Positions 22,368 through 29,902 are shown, counted from the stretch's first letter. The stretch is DNA of 64,000 nt from Streptomyces sp. yr375 (GCF_900110755.1 NZ_FOFF01000033.1:1-64000); one strand, 5' to 3'. A program made the numbers and translations. Notes: generated by a model not told the origin, from the sequence alone.

Positions 22368-23420
22368 GTGGACGTGCAGAAGAAGCTCGACGAGATCGTC
22401 ACGGCGGTCTCCAGTGCCCGGTCGATGCCGATGTCGGCCTCGTGCGTGGTCAACCGCGCGGATCTGCTCGCCCTGCTCGAAGAGGTCCGCGCGGCCCTGC
22501 CCGACTCGCTCGCCCAGGCCCAGGAACTGATCGGCGGCCGCGAGCAGATGGTCGAGCAGGCCCGCCAGGAGGCCGAGCGGATCATCTCCACCGCGCACGT
22601 CGAGCGCGGCTCCCTGATCTCCGACACCGAGATCGCCCGCCGCTCCCAGTCCGAGGCCGACCGCATCCTCGCCGAGGCCCGCAAAGAGGCCGACGACGTC
22701 CGCGCGGAGGCCGACGAATACGTCGACTCCAAGCTCGCCAACTTCGAGGTCGTCCTCACCAAGACCCTCGGCTCCGTCGGCCGCGGCCGCGAGAAGCTCC
22801 TCGGCACCGGCCCCGGCGTCGACGAGAACGGCTACGAGGACGAGGACGCCCCCGAGCGCAGCCACGACCCGGAGACCCTGCGCCGCGACGCCGACTCCTA
22901 CGTCGACACCAAGCTCGGCGCCTTCGAGGCGGTCCTCGCCAAGACCCTGGACGCGGTCGGCCGCGGCCGCCAGAAGCTGCACGGCCGCATCGCCTCGGAC
23001 GACCTCGGCGCCCTCGCCGACGACACCACGACCTTCCAGCACTCCTCGGACGCCGACTACCTCGCCGACCTCACCGCCCTCGCCGAGCAGGACGCGGCGG
23101 CCGCCCAGCCGCTCCAGCAGCCGTACGAGCAGCAGCAGGAGGCCTACGCCTACCAGCAGCAGCCGGACCCGTACGCCGGCGGCTACGGCCAGCAGCAGGG
23201 CTACGGCGGCCAGCAGCAGGACGCGTACGGCTATCAGCAGCAGGCCGACCCCTACGCCTACCAGGGCTACGACACCCAGCAGGCCCCCTACGACCCCCAA
23301 CAGCCCGAGCAGCCCCAACAGGCCCAGCAGGGGTACGCCCTCGACGAGACCAGCCTCTTCGACACGGGCATGATCAGCGCCGAACAACTGCGCGCCTACG
23401 AGCAGGGACGCGGCCTGTAG
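22368..23420 (+). CDS. sepIVA: SepIVA/DivIVA-like coiled-coil cell-division protein
   Basis: A 350-residue coiled-coil protein. Residues about 40-125 are heptad-rich (REQMVEQARQEAERIIST, SEADRILAEARKEADDVRAE), and EYVDSKLANFEVVLTKTL is echoed at about 180-205 as SYVDTKLGAFEAVLAKTL, an internal duplication. Residues about 248-323 are a Gln/Tyr-rich low-complexity tail. Gene order coaD-X-DUF177-rpmF-rnc places it where mycobacteria encode SepIVA, a DivIVA-like septal and polar growth factor; the Streptomyces role is inferred from that. GTG start at 22368 is preceded only by weak Shine-Dalgarno sequence. Confidence 0.8.
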   Translation: MDVQKKLDEIVTAVSSARSMPMSASCVVNRADLLALLEEVRAALPDSLAQAQELIGGREQMVEQARQEAERIISTAHVERGSLISDTEIARRSQSEADRILAEARKEADDVRAEADEYVDSKLANFEVVLTKTLGSVGRGREKLLGTGPGVDENGYEDEDAPERSHDPETLRRDADSYVDTKLGAFEAVLAKTLDAVGRGRQKLHGRIASDDLGALADDTTTFQHSSDADYLADLTALAEQDAAAAQPLQQPYEQQQEAYAYQQQPDPYAGGYGQQQGYGGQQQDAYGYQQQADPYAYQGYDTQQAPYDPQQPEQPQQAQQGYALDETSLFDTGMISAEQLRAYEQGRGL

Positions 23421-23461
23421 CGACCGGGAGCACCCGGTCGGACGGGGTTGTCCACACCCGA

Positions 23462-23491
23462 TTGGGCTGTGGGCGCAAGCTCAAGTATCCT
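23462..23491 (+). promoter_or_regulatory. Candidate promoter of the yceD-rpmF-rnc operon
   Basis: TTGGGC (23462-23467), an 18-nt spacer and TATCCT (23486-23491) lie 90 bp before the yceD start, in the only gap in this cluster. Confidence 0.5.
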
Positions 23492-23581
23492 GGCTCCTCG
23501 GTCGTGTGTACGTCCGCGATCACCGCTGCCCGGGAACACCGAAGGGCGGCGTCCCTCGAGCTCAGCAGATCGAAAGCAGGA

Positions 23582-24235
23582 ATGGCCCTGAACGCCCGCC
23601 TCGACCACCGTAAGCCTCTCGTGTTCGACACACACGAGCTGGGGCGGCGGCCTGGTGCGCAGCAGCGCCTGACCCGCGAGATCGACGCACCCCAGGATCT
23701 CGGGATCCAGGGAGTCGTCGGAGTGCCGGAAGGCGCCCCGCTGGAGCTCGAGCTCCGACTCGAGTCGGTCATGGAAGGGGTGCTCGTCACGGGCACCGCC
23801 CGTGCATCGGCCGAGGGGGAGTGCGTAAGGTGTCTGGAGCCGCTGGAGCTGGAGCTCGAAGCGGACTTCCAGGAGATGTTCTCGTACCCTGACGCCGACG
23901 ACCGGGGCCGCCCCAAAGCGGAGCCGGTCGACGACGCCGAGGAAGACGAGGACAGGCTCTTCATCGAGGACGGCCTGTTCGACCTCGAACCCGTGCTGCG
24001 CGATGCGGTGGTGCTCGCACTGCCGATGCAGCCGGTGTGCCAGGACGACTGCCTGGGCCTGTGTTCCGAATGCGGAACACGGCTCACGGACGCCCCGGAC
24101 CACCACCACGACGCCGTCGACATCCGATGGGCGGCACTGCAGGGACTCGCCGGTTCACCTGAAGACGGCGAGAAGGACGAGATGAGCGGCGAAGCGCAGA
24201 GAGCAGCACGCGCCGCCGAGAAGCAGGAGAAGTAG
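23582..24235 (+). CDS. yceD: YceD/DUF177 family protein (23S rRNA accumulation)
   Basis: A 217-residue DUF177 protein. The family pattern is visible: GECVRCLEPLELELEADFQEMF near the middle, then QPVCQDDCLGLCSECG with four cysteines suited to zinc binding. It is encoded directly before rpmF, with only 2 bp between stop and start, the universal arrangement for this family, which is linked to 23S rRNA/50S biogenesis in E. coli and plants. An acidic segment precedes the second Cys cluster. The ATG at 23582 is the first good start. Confidence 0.9.
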   Translation: MALNARLDHRKPLVFDTHELGRRPGAQQRLTREIDAPQDLGIQGVVGVPEGAPLELELRLESVMEGVLVTGTARASAEGECVRCLEPLELELEADFQEMFSYPDADDRGRPKAEPVDDAEEDEDRLFIEDGLFDLEPVLRDAVVLALPMQPVCQDDCLGLCSECGTRLTDAPDHHHDAVDIRWAALQGLAGSPEDGEKDEMSGEAQRAARAAEKQEK

Positions 24236-24237
24236 CC

Positions 24238-24411
24238 GTGGCTGTTCCGAAGCGGAAGATGTCGCGCAGCAACACGCGCCACCGCCGGTCGCAGTGGAAG
24301 GCTGCGGTCCCCACCCTGGTTGCGTGCGAGCGCTGCCACGAGCCCAAGCTGCAGCACATCGCGTGCCCGTCTTGCGGCACCTATAACAAGCGCCAGGTCC
24401 TCGAGGTCTGA
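24238..24411 (+). CDS. rpmF: 50S ribosomal protein L32
   Basis: A 57-residue bL32 beginning VAVPKRKMSRSNTRHRRSQ. A zinc ribbon is formed by CERCHEP and CPSCGTY. The GTG at 24238 is 2 bp after yceD. It is encoded between yceD and rnc in the standard actinobacterial order. Too short for a default gene-length cut-off but unmistakable. Confidence 0.97.
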   Translation: MAVPKRKMSRSNTRHRRSQWKAAVPTLVACERCHEPKLQHIACPSCGTYNKRQVLEV

Positions 24412-24430
24412 GCGGCTGGTGAGAGGCTCC

Positions 24431-25252
24431 ATGTCTGACGCCAAAGAAGTTGGTCCCCGCCTTCGCGGGGGTGGCCCGGCGGACACGGCCTCGTCCCACA
24501 CGCTTCTGGAAGGGCGGCTCGGCTATCAGCTCGAGTCCGCCCTTCTGGTGCGTGCGCTGACCCACCGTTCCTTCGCATACGAGAACGGCGGCCTGCCGAC
24601 GAACGAGCGGCTGGAGTTCCTCGGGGACTCCGTGCTCGGCCTCGTCGTCACGGACACGCTGTACCGCACCCACCCCGACCTGCCCGAAGGCCAACTGGCC
24701 AAGTTGCGGGCCGCGGTGGTCAACTCGCGTGCGCTGGCGGAGGTCGGTCGTGGCCTCGACCTGGGCTCCTTCATCCGGCTCGGCCGGGGTGAAGAGGGCA
24801 CGGGCGGCCGGGACAAGGCGTCCATCCTCGCCGACACCCTTGAAGCGGTGATCGGCGCGGTCTATCTCGACCAGGGCCTCGACGCGGCCTCCGAACTGGT
24901 GCACCGCCTGTTCGACCCGCTGATCGAGAAGTCCTCGAACCTCGGTGCCGGCCTGGACTGGAAGACCAGTCTCCAGGAGCTCACCGCGACCGAAGGGCTC
25001 GGCGTCCCCGAGTACCTGGTCACGGAGACCGGCCCCGACCACGAGAAGACCTTCACTGCTGCCGCCCGCGTCGGAGGCGTCTCGTACGGCACCGGCACCG
25101 GCCGCAGCAAGAAGGAGGCGGAGCAGCAAGCCGCCGAGTCCGCCTGGCGGTCCATCCGGGCCGCCGCGGACGAGCGGGCCGAAGCGGCAGAGACGGCCCC
25201 GGCCGTCGAGACCGTCGACGTCGGCCAGGACTCCGAGTCCGCCTCCGCCTGA
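24431..25252 (+). CDS. rnc: Ribonuclease III
   Basis: A 273-residue RNase III that cleaves double-stranded RNA, including rRNA precursors. The catalytic signature NERLEFLGDSVLGLVVTD lies near residues 60-77, ADTLEAVIGAVYLDQG supplies the second acidic cluster, and the dsRNA-binding domain occupies about residues 176-240 (GRSKKEAEQQAAESAW). An acidic low-complexity tail ends the protein. In S. coelicolor this gene is absB, needed for antibiotic production. A tandem CAGCAGTAG array begins a few bases after the stop. Confidence 0.96.
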   Translation: MSDAKEVGPRLRGGGPADTASSHTLLEGRLGYQLESALLVRALTHRSFAYENGGLPTNERLEFLGDSVLGLVVTDTLYRTHPDLPEGQLAKLRAAVVNSRALAEVGRGLDLGSFIRLGRGEEGTGGRDKASILADTLEAVIGAVYLDQGLDAASELVHRLFDPLIEKSSNLGAGLDWKTSLQELTATEGLGVPEYLVTETGPDHEKTFTAAARVGGVSYGTGTGRSKKEAEQQAAESAWRSIRAAADERAEAAETAPAVETVDVGQDSESASA

Positions 25253-25256
25253 CCCA

Positions 25257-25306
25257 CAGCAGTAGATCCACAGCAGTAGCAGCAGTAGCAGCAGTAGCAG
25301 CAGTAA
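25257..25306. repeat. CAGCAGTAG tandem repeat after rnc
   Basis: One CAGCAGTAG at 25257-25265 is separated by ATCCA from four head-to-tail copies at 25271-25306 (the last ends TAA). The array contains TAG in frame, so it is not coding. It lies between rnc and mutM, just ahead of a strong hairpin. Confidence 0.85.
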
Positions 25307-25328
25307 CAGCGGTACATCGGTACGAGAC

Positions 25329-25359
25329 GAACGCCCGCCTCCACTGGAGGCGGGCGTTC
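25329..25359 (+). terminator. Strong hairpin between rnc and mutM
   Basis: GAACGCCCGCCTCC pairs perfectly with GGAGGCGGGCGTTC around a 3-nt loop. It ends 16 bp before the mutM start, so it may attenuate read-through from rnc or stabilise the upstream mRNA 3' end. Confidence 0.65.
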
Positions 25360-25375
25360 CGTACGAGGGGGTCCC

Positions 25376-26236
25376 ATGCCCGAGTTGCCCGAGGTCGAGG
25401 TGGTCCGGCGCGGTCTGGAGCGGTGGGTCGCCCATCGCACGGTCGCCGACGCCGAGGTGCTGCACCCGCGCGCCGTACGCCGTCACACCGCCGGCGCCGA
25501 CGACTTCGCACACCGCCTCAAGGGCCACCGCATCGGCGTCCCGAGCCGCCGCGGCAAGTACCTGTGGCTGCCGCTGGAGGACACGGACCAGGCGGTCCTG
25601 GCCCACCTCGGCATGAGCGGCCAGCTCCTGGTGCAGCCGCACGCGGCCCCCGACGAGAAGCACCTGCGCATCCGCGTGCGCTTCGCCGACGACGTGGACA
25701 CCGAACTGCGCTTCGTCGACCAGCGCACCTTCGGCGGCCTGTCCCTCCACGACACCACCGCGGACGGCCTGCCCGACGTCATCGGGCACATCGCCCGCGA
25801 CCCCCTCGACCCGCTGTTCGACGACGAGGCCTTCCACCAGGCCCTTCGCCGCAAGCGCAGCACCATCAAGCGGGCCCTGCTCGACCAGTCGCTGATCAGC
25901 GGCGTCGGCAACATCTACGCCGACGAGGCGCTGTGGCGCGCCCGCCTGCACTACGAACGCCCGACCGCGAACTTCACCCGCCCGCGCACCCTCGAACTCC
26001 TCGGCCATGTCCGGGACGTGATGAACGCGGCCCTCGCCGTCGGCGGCACCAGCTTCGACAGTCTGTACGTCAACGTCAACGGCGAGTCGGGCTACTTCGA
26101 CCGGTCCCTCGACGCGTACGGCCGGGAGGGTCTGCCCTGCAAGCGATGCGGCACGCCGATGCGCCGCCGCCCGTGGATGAACCGGTCCAGCTACTTCTGC
26201 CCGAAGTGTCAGCGCGCGCCGCGCGCCGTGTCGTAG
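25376..26236 (+). CDS. mutM: Formamidopyrimidine-DNA glycosylase (Fpg/MutM)
   Basis: A 286-residue bifunctional DNA glycosylase/AP lyase removing oxidised purines. After Met removal Pro2 is the nucleophile and Glu3 the acid (MPELPEVEVVRRGLERW). KRALLDQSLISGVGNIYADEAL is the helix-two-turn-helix, and residues about 257-282 form the zinc finger CKRCGTPMRRRPW...FCPKCQ. All catalytic features are intact. Its last 28 bp overlap the convergent hxlR-type gene. Confidence 0.95.
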   Translation: MPELPEVEVVRRGLERWVAHRTVADAEVLHPRAVRRHTAGADDFAHRLKGHRIGVPSRRGKYLWLPLEDTDQAVLAHLGMSGQLLVQPHAAPDEKHLRIRVRFADDVDTELRFVDQRTFGGLSLHDTTADGLPDVIGHIARDPLDPLFDDEAFHQALRRKRSTIKRALLDQSLISGVGNIYADEALWRARLHYERPTANFTRPRTLELLGHVRDVMNAALAVGGTSFDSLYVNVNGESGYFDRSLDAYGREGLPCKRCGTPMRRRPWMNRSSYFCPKCQRAPRAVS

Positions 26237-26610
26237 CGCTCGCGGGCGGCCAGGACGTCGTCCATCCGGCCCTCCAGGCAGTGGATGAGCGACAGCAGCC
26301 GCTCGGCTACCTCGCGGCCGAGCGGGGTCAGCTCGTAGTCCACCCGGGGCGGGTTGGTGGGCTGGGCCTCGCGGTGCACCAGGCCGTCGCGCTCCAGGGC
26401 GTGCAGCGTCTGGGACAGCATCTTCTCGCTCACGCCGTCGACCCGGCGGCGCAGCTCGTTGAAGCGCAGCGAACCTTCGTGCAGCGCTCCGAGCGTGAGC
26501 CCGCCCCAGCGGCCCGTGATGTGCTCGAGCGTGCCGCGCGAGGGGCAGAGCTTGGCGAACACGTTGTACGGGAGGTCCATGTCCGCCGTGCGCTCCTGGG
26601 TGCTGGTCAT
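26209..26610 (-). CDS. HxlR-family transcriptional regulator
   Basis: A 133-residue winged-helix regulator. Family marks are the early Cys in FAKLCPSRGTLEHITGRWG, FNELRRRVDGVSEKMLSQTL for the recognition region and VDYELTPLGREVAERLLS for the wing. HxlR proteins sense thiols, quinones or aldehydes in several bacteria and usually control an adjacent oxidoreductase. Here the divergent neighbour is a WrbA-like flavodoxin, and palindromic operators lie between. The ATG at 26610 is preferred to one at 26643 that would consume the operator. It overlaps the mutM 3' end on the other strand. Confidence 0.88.
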   Translation of the reverse strand: MTSTQERTADMDLPYNVFAKLCPSRGTLEHITGRWGGLTLGALHEGSLRFNELRRRVDGVSEKMLSQTLHALERDGLVHREAQPTNPPRVDYELTPLGREVAERLLSLIHCLEGRMDDVLAARERYDTARGAR

Positions 26611-26649
26611 GGCGCAAGGGTACGCGAAGGCAGCGCTAACCAACAGGTT

Positions 26650-26670
26650 GCACTAACCAGAAGTTAGTGC
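26650..26670. promoter_or_regulatory. HxlR-type palindromic operator
   Basis: GCACTAAC and its exact complement GTTAGTGC flank a 5-bp spacer CAGAA. A weaker, related dyad, GCTAACC(AACA)GGTTGC, sits just upstream at about 26633-26649, giving two side-by-side sites in the 106-bp divergent region. The GTTAGT/ACTAAC half-sites resemble known HxlR/DUF24 boxes. Confidence 0.65.
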
Positions 26671-26716
26671 TTTCCTTTGATCGCCGCACTTGAGTTGCCC
26701 ATTTCGAGGAGTCCGC

Positions 26717-27304
26717 ATGCCCACCCCCGTTGTCTCCGTCGCCTTCCACTCCGGCTACGGCCACACCGCCGTCCTCGCCGAGGCGGTCCGCGCCGGTGCC
26801 GCCGACGCCGGCGCCGAGGTGCACCTGATCGACGTCTCCGAGATCACCGAGGAGCAGTGGACGCTGCTCGACGGCTCGGACGCGATCGTGTTCGGCTCGC
26901 CGACCTACATGGGCACCGCCTCCGGCGCCTTCCACACCTTCGCGGAGGCGACCTCCGCGCGCTGGGCCACCCAGGCGTGGCAGGACAAGCTCGCCGCGGG
27001 CTTCACCAACTCCGGCTCCAAGAACGGCGACAAGCTGCACACGCTGCAGTTCTTCCAGATCCTGGCCGGCCAGCTCGGCATGCACTGGGTCAACCTCGGC
27101 CTGACGCCCGGCTGGAACAGCAGCACCGGCTCCGAGAACGACCTCAACCGGCTCGGCGTCTCCCTCGGCGCGGCCGCGCAGACCAATGTCGACGCGGGCC
27201 CGGAGGGCGTCCACAAGGCCGACGCGGCGACGGCGGAGCACCTGGGCCGACGGGTCGCCGAGACCGCGAAGATCTTCGTGGCCGGCCGGACCCAGGCTGC
27301 ATGA
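26717..27304 (+). CDS. WrbA-like flavodoxin / NAD(P)H:quinone oxidoreductase
   Basis: A 195-residue flavodoxin-fold protein. VSVAFHSGYGHTAVLAEAV supplies the FMN phosphate loop, AIVFGSPTYMGTASGAFHTF the second flavin-contacting loop, and GFTNSGSKNGDKLHTLQFF the third. WrbA enzymes reduce quinones with NAD(P)H by two electrons. The ATG at 26717 follows GAGGAG. It is divergent from the HxlR-type gene and presumably under its control, a small redox-stress module that looks inserted between mutM and the CAP gene. Confidence 0.9.
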   Translation: MPTPVVSVAFHSGYGHTAVLAEAVRAGAADAGAEVHLIDVSEITEEQWTLLDGSDAIVFGSPTYMGTASGAFHTFAEATSARWATQAWQDKLAAGFTNSGSKNGDKLHTLQFFQILAGQLGMHWVNLGLTPGWNSSTGSENDLNRLGVSLGAAAQTNVDAGPEGVHKADAATAEHLGRRVAETAKIFVAGRTQAA

Positions 27305-27309
27305 TCGTT

Positions 27310-27331
27310 CCTGCGGAGTCTTTTCCGCAGG
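27310..27331. terminator. Bidirectional terminator between wrbA-like and CAP genes
   Basis: CCTGCGGA (27310-27317) and TCCGCAGG (27324-27331) pair exactly around a 6-nt loop with a TTTT stretch. The genes on both sides converge here. Confidence 0.75.
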
Positions 27332-27339
27332 CCTAGGGC

Positions 27340-28539
27340 CTAGTAGCCGAAGTCCTGCGTCCACCAGGGTCCGCCGGACCCGAAGTGGACGCCGACGCCC
27401 AGCGTCTTGAAGTCGCAGTTCAGGATGTTCGCCCGGTGGCCGGGGCTGTTCATCCAGGCTTCCATGACGGCTGCCGCGTCGGACTGGCCGCGGGCTATGT
27501 TCTCGCCGCCGAGGTCGGATATGCCGGCCTTGGCGGCCCGGTCCCAGGGGCTCGCCCCGTCCGGGTCGGTGTGGTCGAAGAAGCCCCGCGCGGCCATGTC
27601 GTCGCTGAACTTCTCGGCCAGCCCCGACAGCGCGCTGTTCGCGGAGAGGGCGCTGCACCCGACCTTGGACCGCTCCACGTTGACGAGCCGCAGCACCTCG
27701 GCCGCCGCCTGCGCCTCGGCCGAGACGGTCACCGGCGACTCGACCCGCTCCGGGGCCTTGGCCGCCGCCCTCGACTTGGACGGAGTCGCCACCGGGGCCG
27801 CAGGAGTGGTCTTCCGCTGCTTGGAAGGCGTGGGCTTCGGCTTCTGGGGCGTCGCCGTCTTGGCGGGTGCCGTCGACGGCGCCGCCTTCGAGGCGGAAGC
27901 GGAAGCAGAGGCGGAGGGTGTGGGCGAGGCGGACGGCGAGGCCGAGCGGTTGGCGTCGCGGCTGGTCGACGTACCACCGCGCTCGTCGTCGGCGGTGCCG
28001 GACGTGCCGCCCTGCTCGGCGGGCGAGTTGGTCGGCGAGTCGGCGGCCTGGACCTTCTCGCCGGGGCCGGTGCCGCCGCCGAGCTGGTAGCTCTCGAGTC
28101 CGGGCACCACGCCGGTGGCCACCGCGACGGTGCCGAGGGCGACCGCCGCGGACACACCGAGCAGACCCGTCTTGACCGGCGTGCCGATCCTCTTCCTCCG
28201 GCGGCGGCTCACACCGGCCTGGCCGGACGCGGTCCGCGGCGCGCCGCCGCCGGGCGTGAACCCGTCGGCCGCGAACACCATGGTGTCGGCGTGGTCGTAC
28301 CCGCCCTTCTCCCCGTCCGTGCCCCCGTGCCGCGTCGAGAACAGGTACTCCTGGCTCTTCGCGACGGAGTCGGCGTAGGCCTCCGGGTTCAGGTACGGCG
28401 CGATCCCCGCCGTGGGGTGGTCGACCCCGTGCGAGTCCTGCGGGATGTGGCTGTCCGCGTGCGAGCCGTGCGTCTGTGTGACCCCCGTGGCGCGGCCCTT
28501 GGCGGCGCGGCCGGCGTCGGAGCGTCGGTGGCGTCCCAT
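27340..28539 (-). CDS. Membrane-anchored CAP (SCP/PR-1) domain protein
   Basis: A 399-residue type II membrane protein. Residues 1-110 are cytoplasmic and hydrophilic, ending in a basic run (SRRRRKRIGTPVKTG); a single membrane helix follows at about 117-138 (LLGVSAAVALGTVAVATGVV). A long Ser/Ala/Pro/Lys linker (about 150-275) leads to the extracellular CAP domain (about 280-399: VLRLVNVERSKVGCSAL, GFFDHTDPDG, GGENIARGQ, NSPGHRANILNCDF), with the His and Glu positions of the CAP cavity present. GGAAGG lies before the ATG at 28539. The substrate is unknown. Confidence 0.88.
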   Translation of the reverse strand: MGRHRRSDAGRAAKGRATGVTQTHGSHADSHIPQDSHGVDHPTAGIAPYLNPEAYADSVAKSQEYLFSTRHGGTDGEKGGYDHADTMVFAADGFTPGGGAPRTASGQAGVSRRRRKRIGTPVKTGLLGVSAAVALGTVAVATGVVPGLESYQLGGGTGPGEKVQAADSPTNSPAEQGGTSGTADDERGGTSTSRDANRSASPSASPTPSASASASASKAAPSTAPAKTATPQKPKPTPSKQRKTTPAAPVATPSKSRAAAKAPERVESPVTVSAEAQAAAEVLRLVNVERSKVGCSALSANSALSGLAEKFSDDMAARGFFDHTDPDGASPWDRAAKAGISDLGGENIARGQSDAAAVMEAWMNSPGHRANILNCDFKTLGVGVHFGSGGPWWTQDFGY

Positions 28540-28736
28540 GTCCTTGCCTTCCTCGTCCAGGCGGTGTTCCCACGGTCGGCCGAAGACCTGGGGCGACGCG
28601 CGCCTCCTGGGCCTTCTGGTCAACCTGACTCACCCGATCGAGTGAGTTTCATATGAGAATCATTGGGTCGGGACGGTACCCCATGGTGCTGAGGAGGGAA
28701 GTGCTCCGAGCGACTTTGCCCGGTTAGGTTGCACCC

Positions 28737-29018
28737 ATGAACGAGGATGTACGGCTGGTGGCCTGGGTGCGCGGACACGTGCAGGGCGTGGGATTCCGCT
28801 GGTTCACGCGGGCGAAGGCGCTGGAGATCGGCGGCCTGAGTGGCTTTGCTCTCAATTTGGCCGACGGCCGGGTCCAGGTGGTGGCGGAAGGGGCCCGTGA
28901 GGGCTGCGAGGGGCTGCTCGGCTGGCTCCTGGGCGACGACACGCCCGGGCACGTGGACGGAGTCACCGAGATCTGGGACACACCGCGCGGCGGTTACGAC
29001 GGCTTCGCGATCCGCTGA
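28737..29018 (+). CDS. acyP: Acylphosphatase
   Basis: A 93-residue acylphosphatase. The catalytic loop VRGHVQGVGFRWFTRAKA carries the phosphate-binding Arg, and LNLADGRVQVVAEG supplies the catalytic Asn. No ribosome binding site precedes the ATG at 28737, but TAGGTT lies 6 nt upstream, suggesting a leaderless transcript. It precedes smc in the usual Streptomyces order. Confidence 0.92.
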   Translation: MNEDVRLVAWVRGHVQGVGFRWFTRAKALEIGGLSGFALNLADGRVQVVAEGAREGCEGLLGWLLGDDTPGHVDGVTEIWDTPRGGYDGFAIR

Positions 29019-29399
29019 GAACTCCGTGCGAGGCGGCCCCCGCCGAGCGCCGGGACATGCCACCGGCACCTGCCCGCAGCGGAAAGGGCCAGGTGGTTGC
29101 CAAGAACTGCTTGCGGTGGGACGCTCCGCACGCAAGGATGATCGCCACGCCTCGAGGTCCCCGCAGGAGTCGCAGCGCCGCCGTTTCGGCCGCGTGCCAC
29201 CGGGATGCCCGCCAATACGGGGCGTGATCGTGTTGACCGTCAAACTTTTTGGTGAGACGCTGAAAGCACCCCGCGCACCTTAGCTGTTTGGCATGGATGA
29301 ACGGCAGCACCAAACAAGATCCTGCCAAACACCGCGGGTGCGAATCCCTCACGACCCACACCGCTTCGGTCGGTCACTCAGTGTGGAGGACCATCCATC
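29019..29399. other. 381-bp non-coding stretch between acylphosphatase and the 67-residue gene
   Basis: No convincing gene. It includes TTGACC at about 29233 followed by an A/T-rich patch (CAAACTTTTTGGTGA), a possible promoter region for the next gene, without a good -10 element at the right spacing. The segment GGGTGCGAATCCCT near 29335 recalls a T arm, but no tRNA can be folded around it. Confidence 0.5.
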
Positions 29400-29603
29400 A
29401 TGGCAAAGGCGCTTCTCGGTTACGTCGGCGGCTCCGACCCGCGACTCCTCTCCGAGATGCGACGGCTCCAGCAGCGCGTACAGGATCTGGAATCCGAGCT
29501 CGGACGGATCCAGGCCGAGAACGACGCGCTGACGGCTGCCGCTTCTCACGAATCGCTTCTGGAGAGCATCGACGCACGCCAGGCGGAGCCTGCGCTCACC
29601 TGA
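29400..29603 (+). CDS. 67-residue coiled-coil protein of unknown function
   Basis: A short, charged protein: MAKALLGYVGGSDPR, then a heptad-patterned coiled coil at about residues 17-45 (LLSEMRRLQQRVQDLESEL, then IQAENDAL). Codon usage is normal for the genome and GGAGG lies 11 nt before the ATG. It sits alone between acylphosphatase and smc and is followed by a classic terminator. I recognise the architecture as conserved in Streptomyces but know no function. Confidence 0.8.
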   Translation: MAKALLGYVGGSDPRLLSEMRRLQQRVQDLESELGRIQAENDALTAAASHESLLESIDARQAEPALT

Positions 29604-29687
29604 TCGCTGCACCGCTGCACAACGGCACTCGCAGTGGTCGGGCGGCACACATCAGCCGCGTCGAACCGCTAAGTACTAAGAGTTTGC

Positions 29688-29709
29688 AAGGGACGCTTCG
29701 GCGTCCCTT
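29688..29709 (+). terminator. Rho-independent terminator before smc
   Basis: AAGGGACGC pairs exactly with GCGTCCCTT around a TTCG tetraloop, followed by a T-rich tract (CTTTCTTTCTCTTT). It is the cleanest intrinsic terminator in the window and ends the 67-residue gene. Confidence 0.9.
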
Positions 29710-29724
29710 CTTTCTTTCTCTTTC

Positions 29725-29790
29725 CGTCTTCTGACGTCTTCTACTGACGTCTTCTGCCGTCTTTTTCTTGCGTCTTCTGTCTTTTTCTTT
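29725..29790. repeat. Pyrimidine-rich CGTCTTCT repeats upstream of smc
   Basis: CGTCTTCT occurs at 29725, 29735, 29748 and 29771, interleaved with two GTCTTTTTCTT copies (about 29759 and 29779). The tract is almost purely pyrimidine on the plus strand, very unusual in this genome, and lies between a terminator and smc. Confidence 0.7.
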
Positions 29791-29902
29791 CGCTCCCCCG
29801 CGCACCCTTTCAGTCTCTTAACGTCTGGTGTGCCCTGCGCGTTCATGGGTGAAACCGCGGGTTCATGGAGTGGGACATTCCCGGAAGGTAGAGTCCAGCG
29901 CC

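Noticed and set aside
25257..25306. CAGCAGTAG array as a possible CRISPR
   Set aside because: Units are 9 bp, contiguous and without spacers; there are no cas genes nearby.
28986..29283. Plus-strand open frame extending past acylphosphatase
   Set aside because: It begins inside acyP in another frame and its continuation in the gap has no conserved features.
29280..29360. Possible tRNA around GGGTGCGAATCCCT
   Set aside because: No acceptor or anticodon stem can be folded at the right distances.
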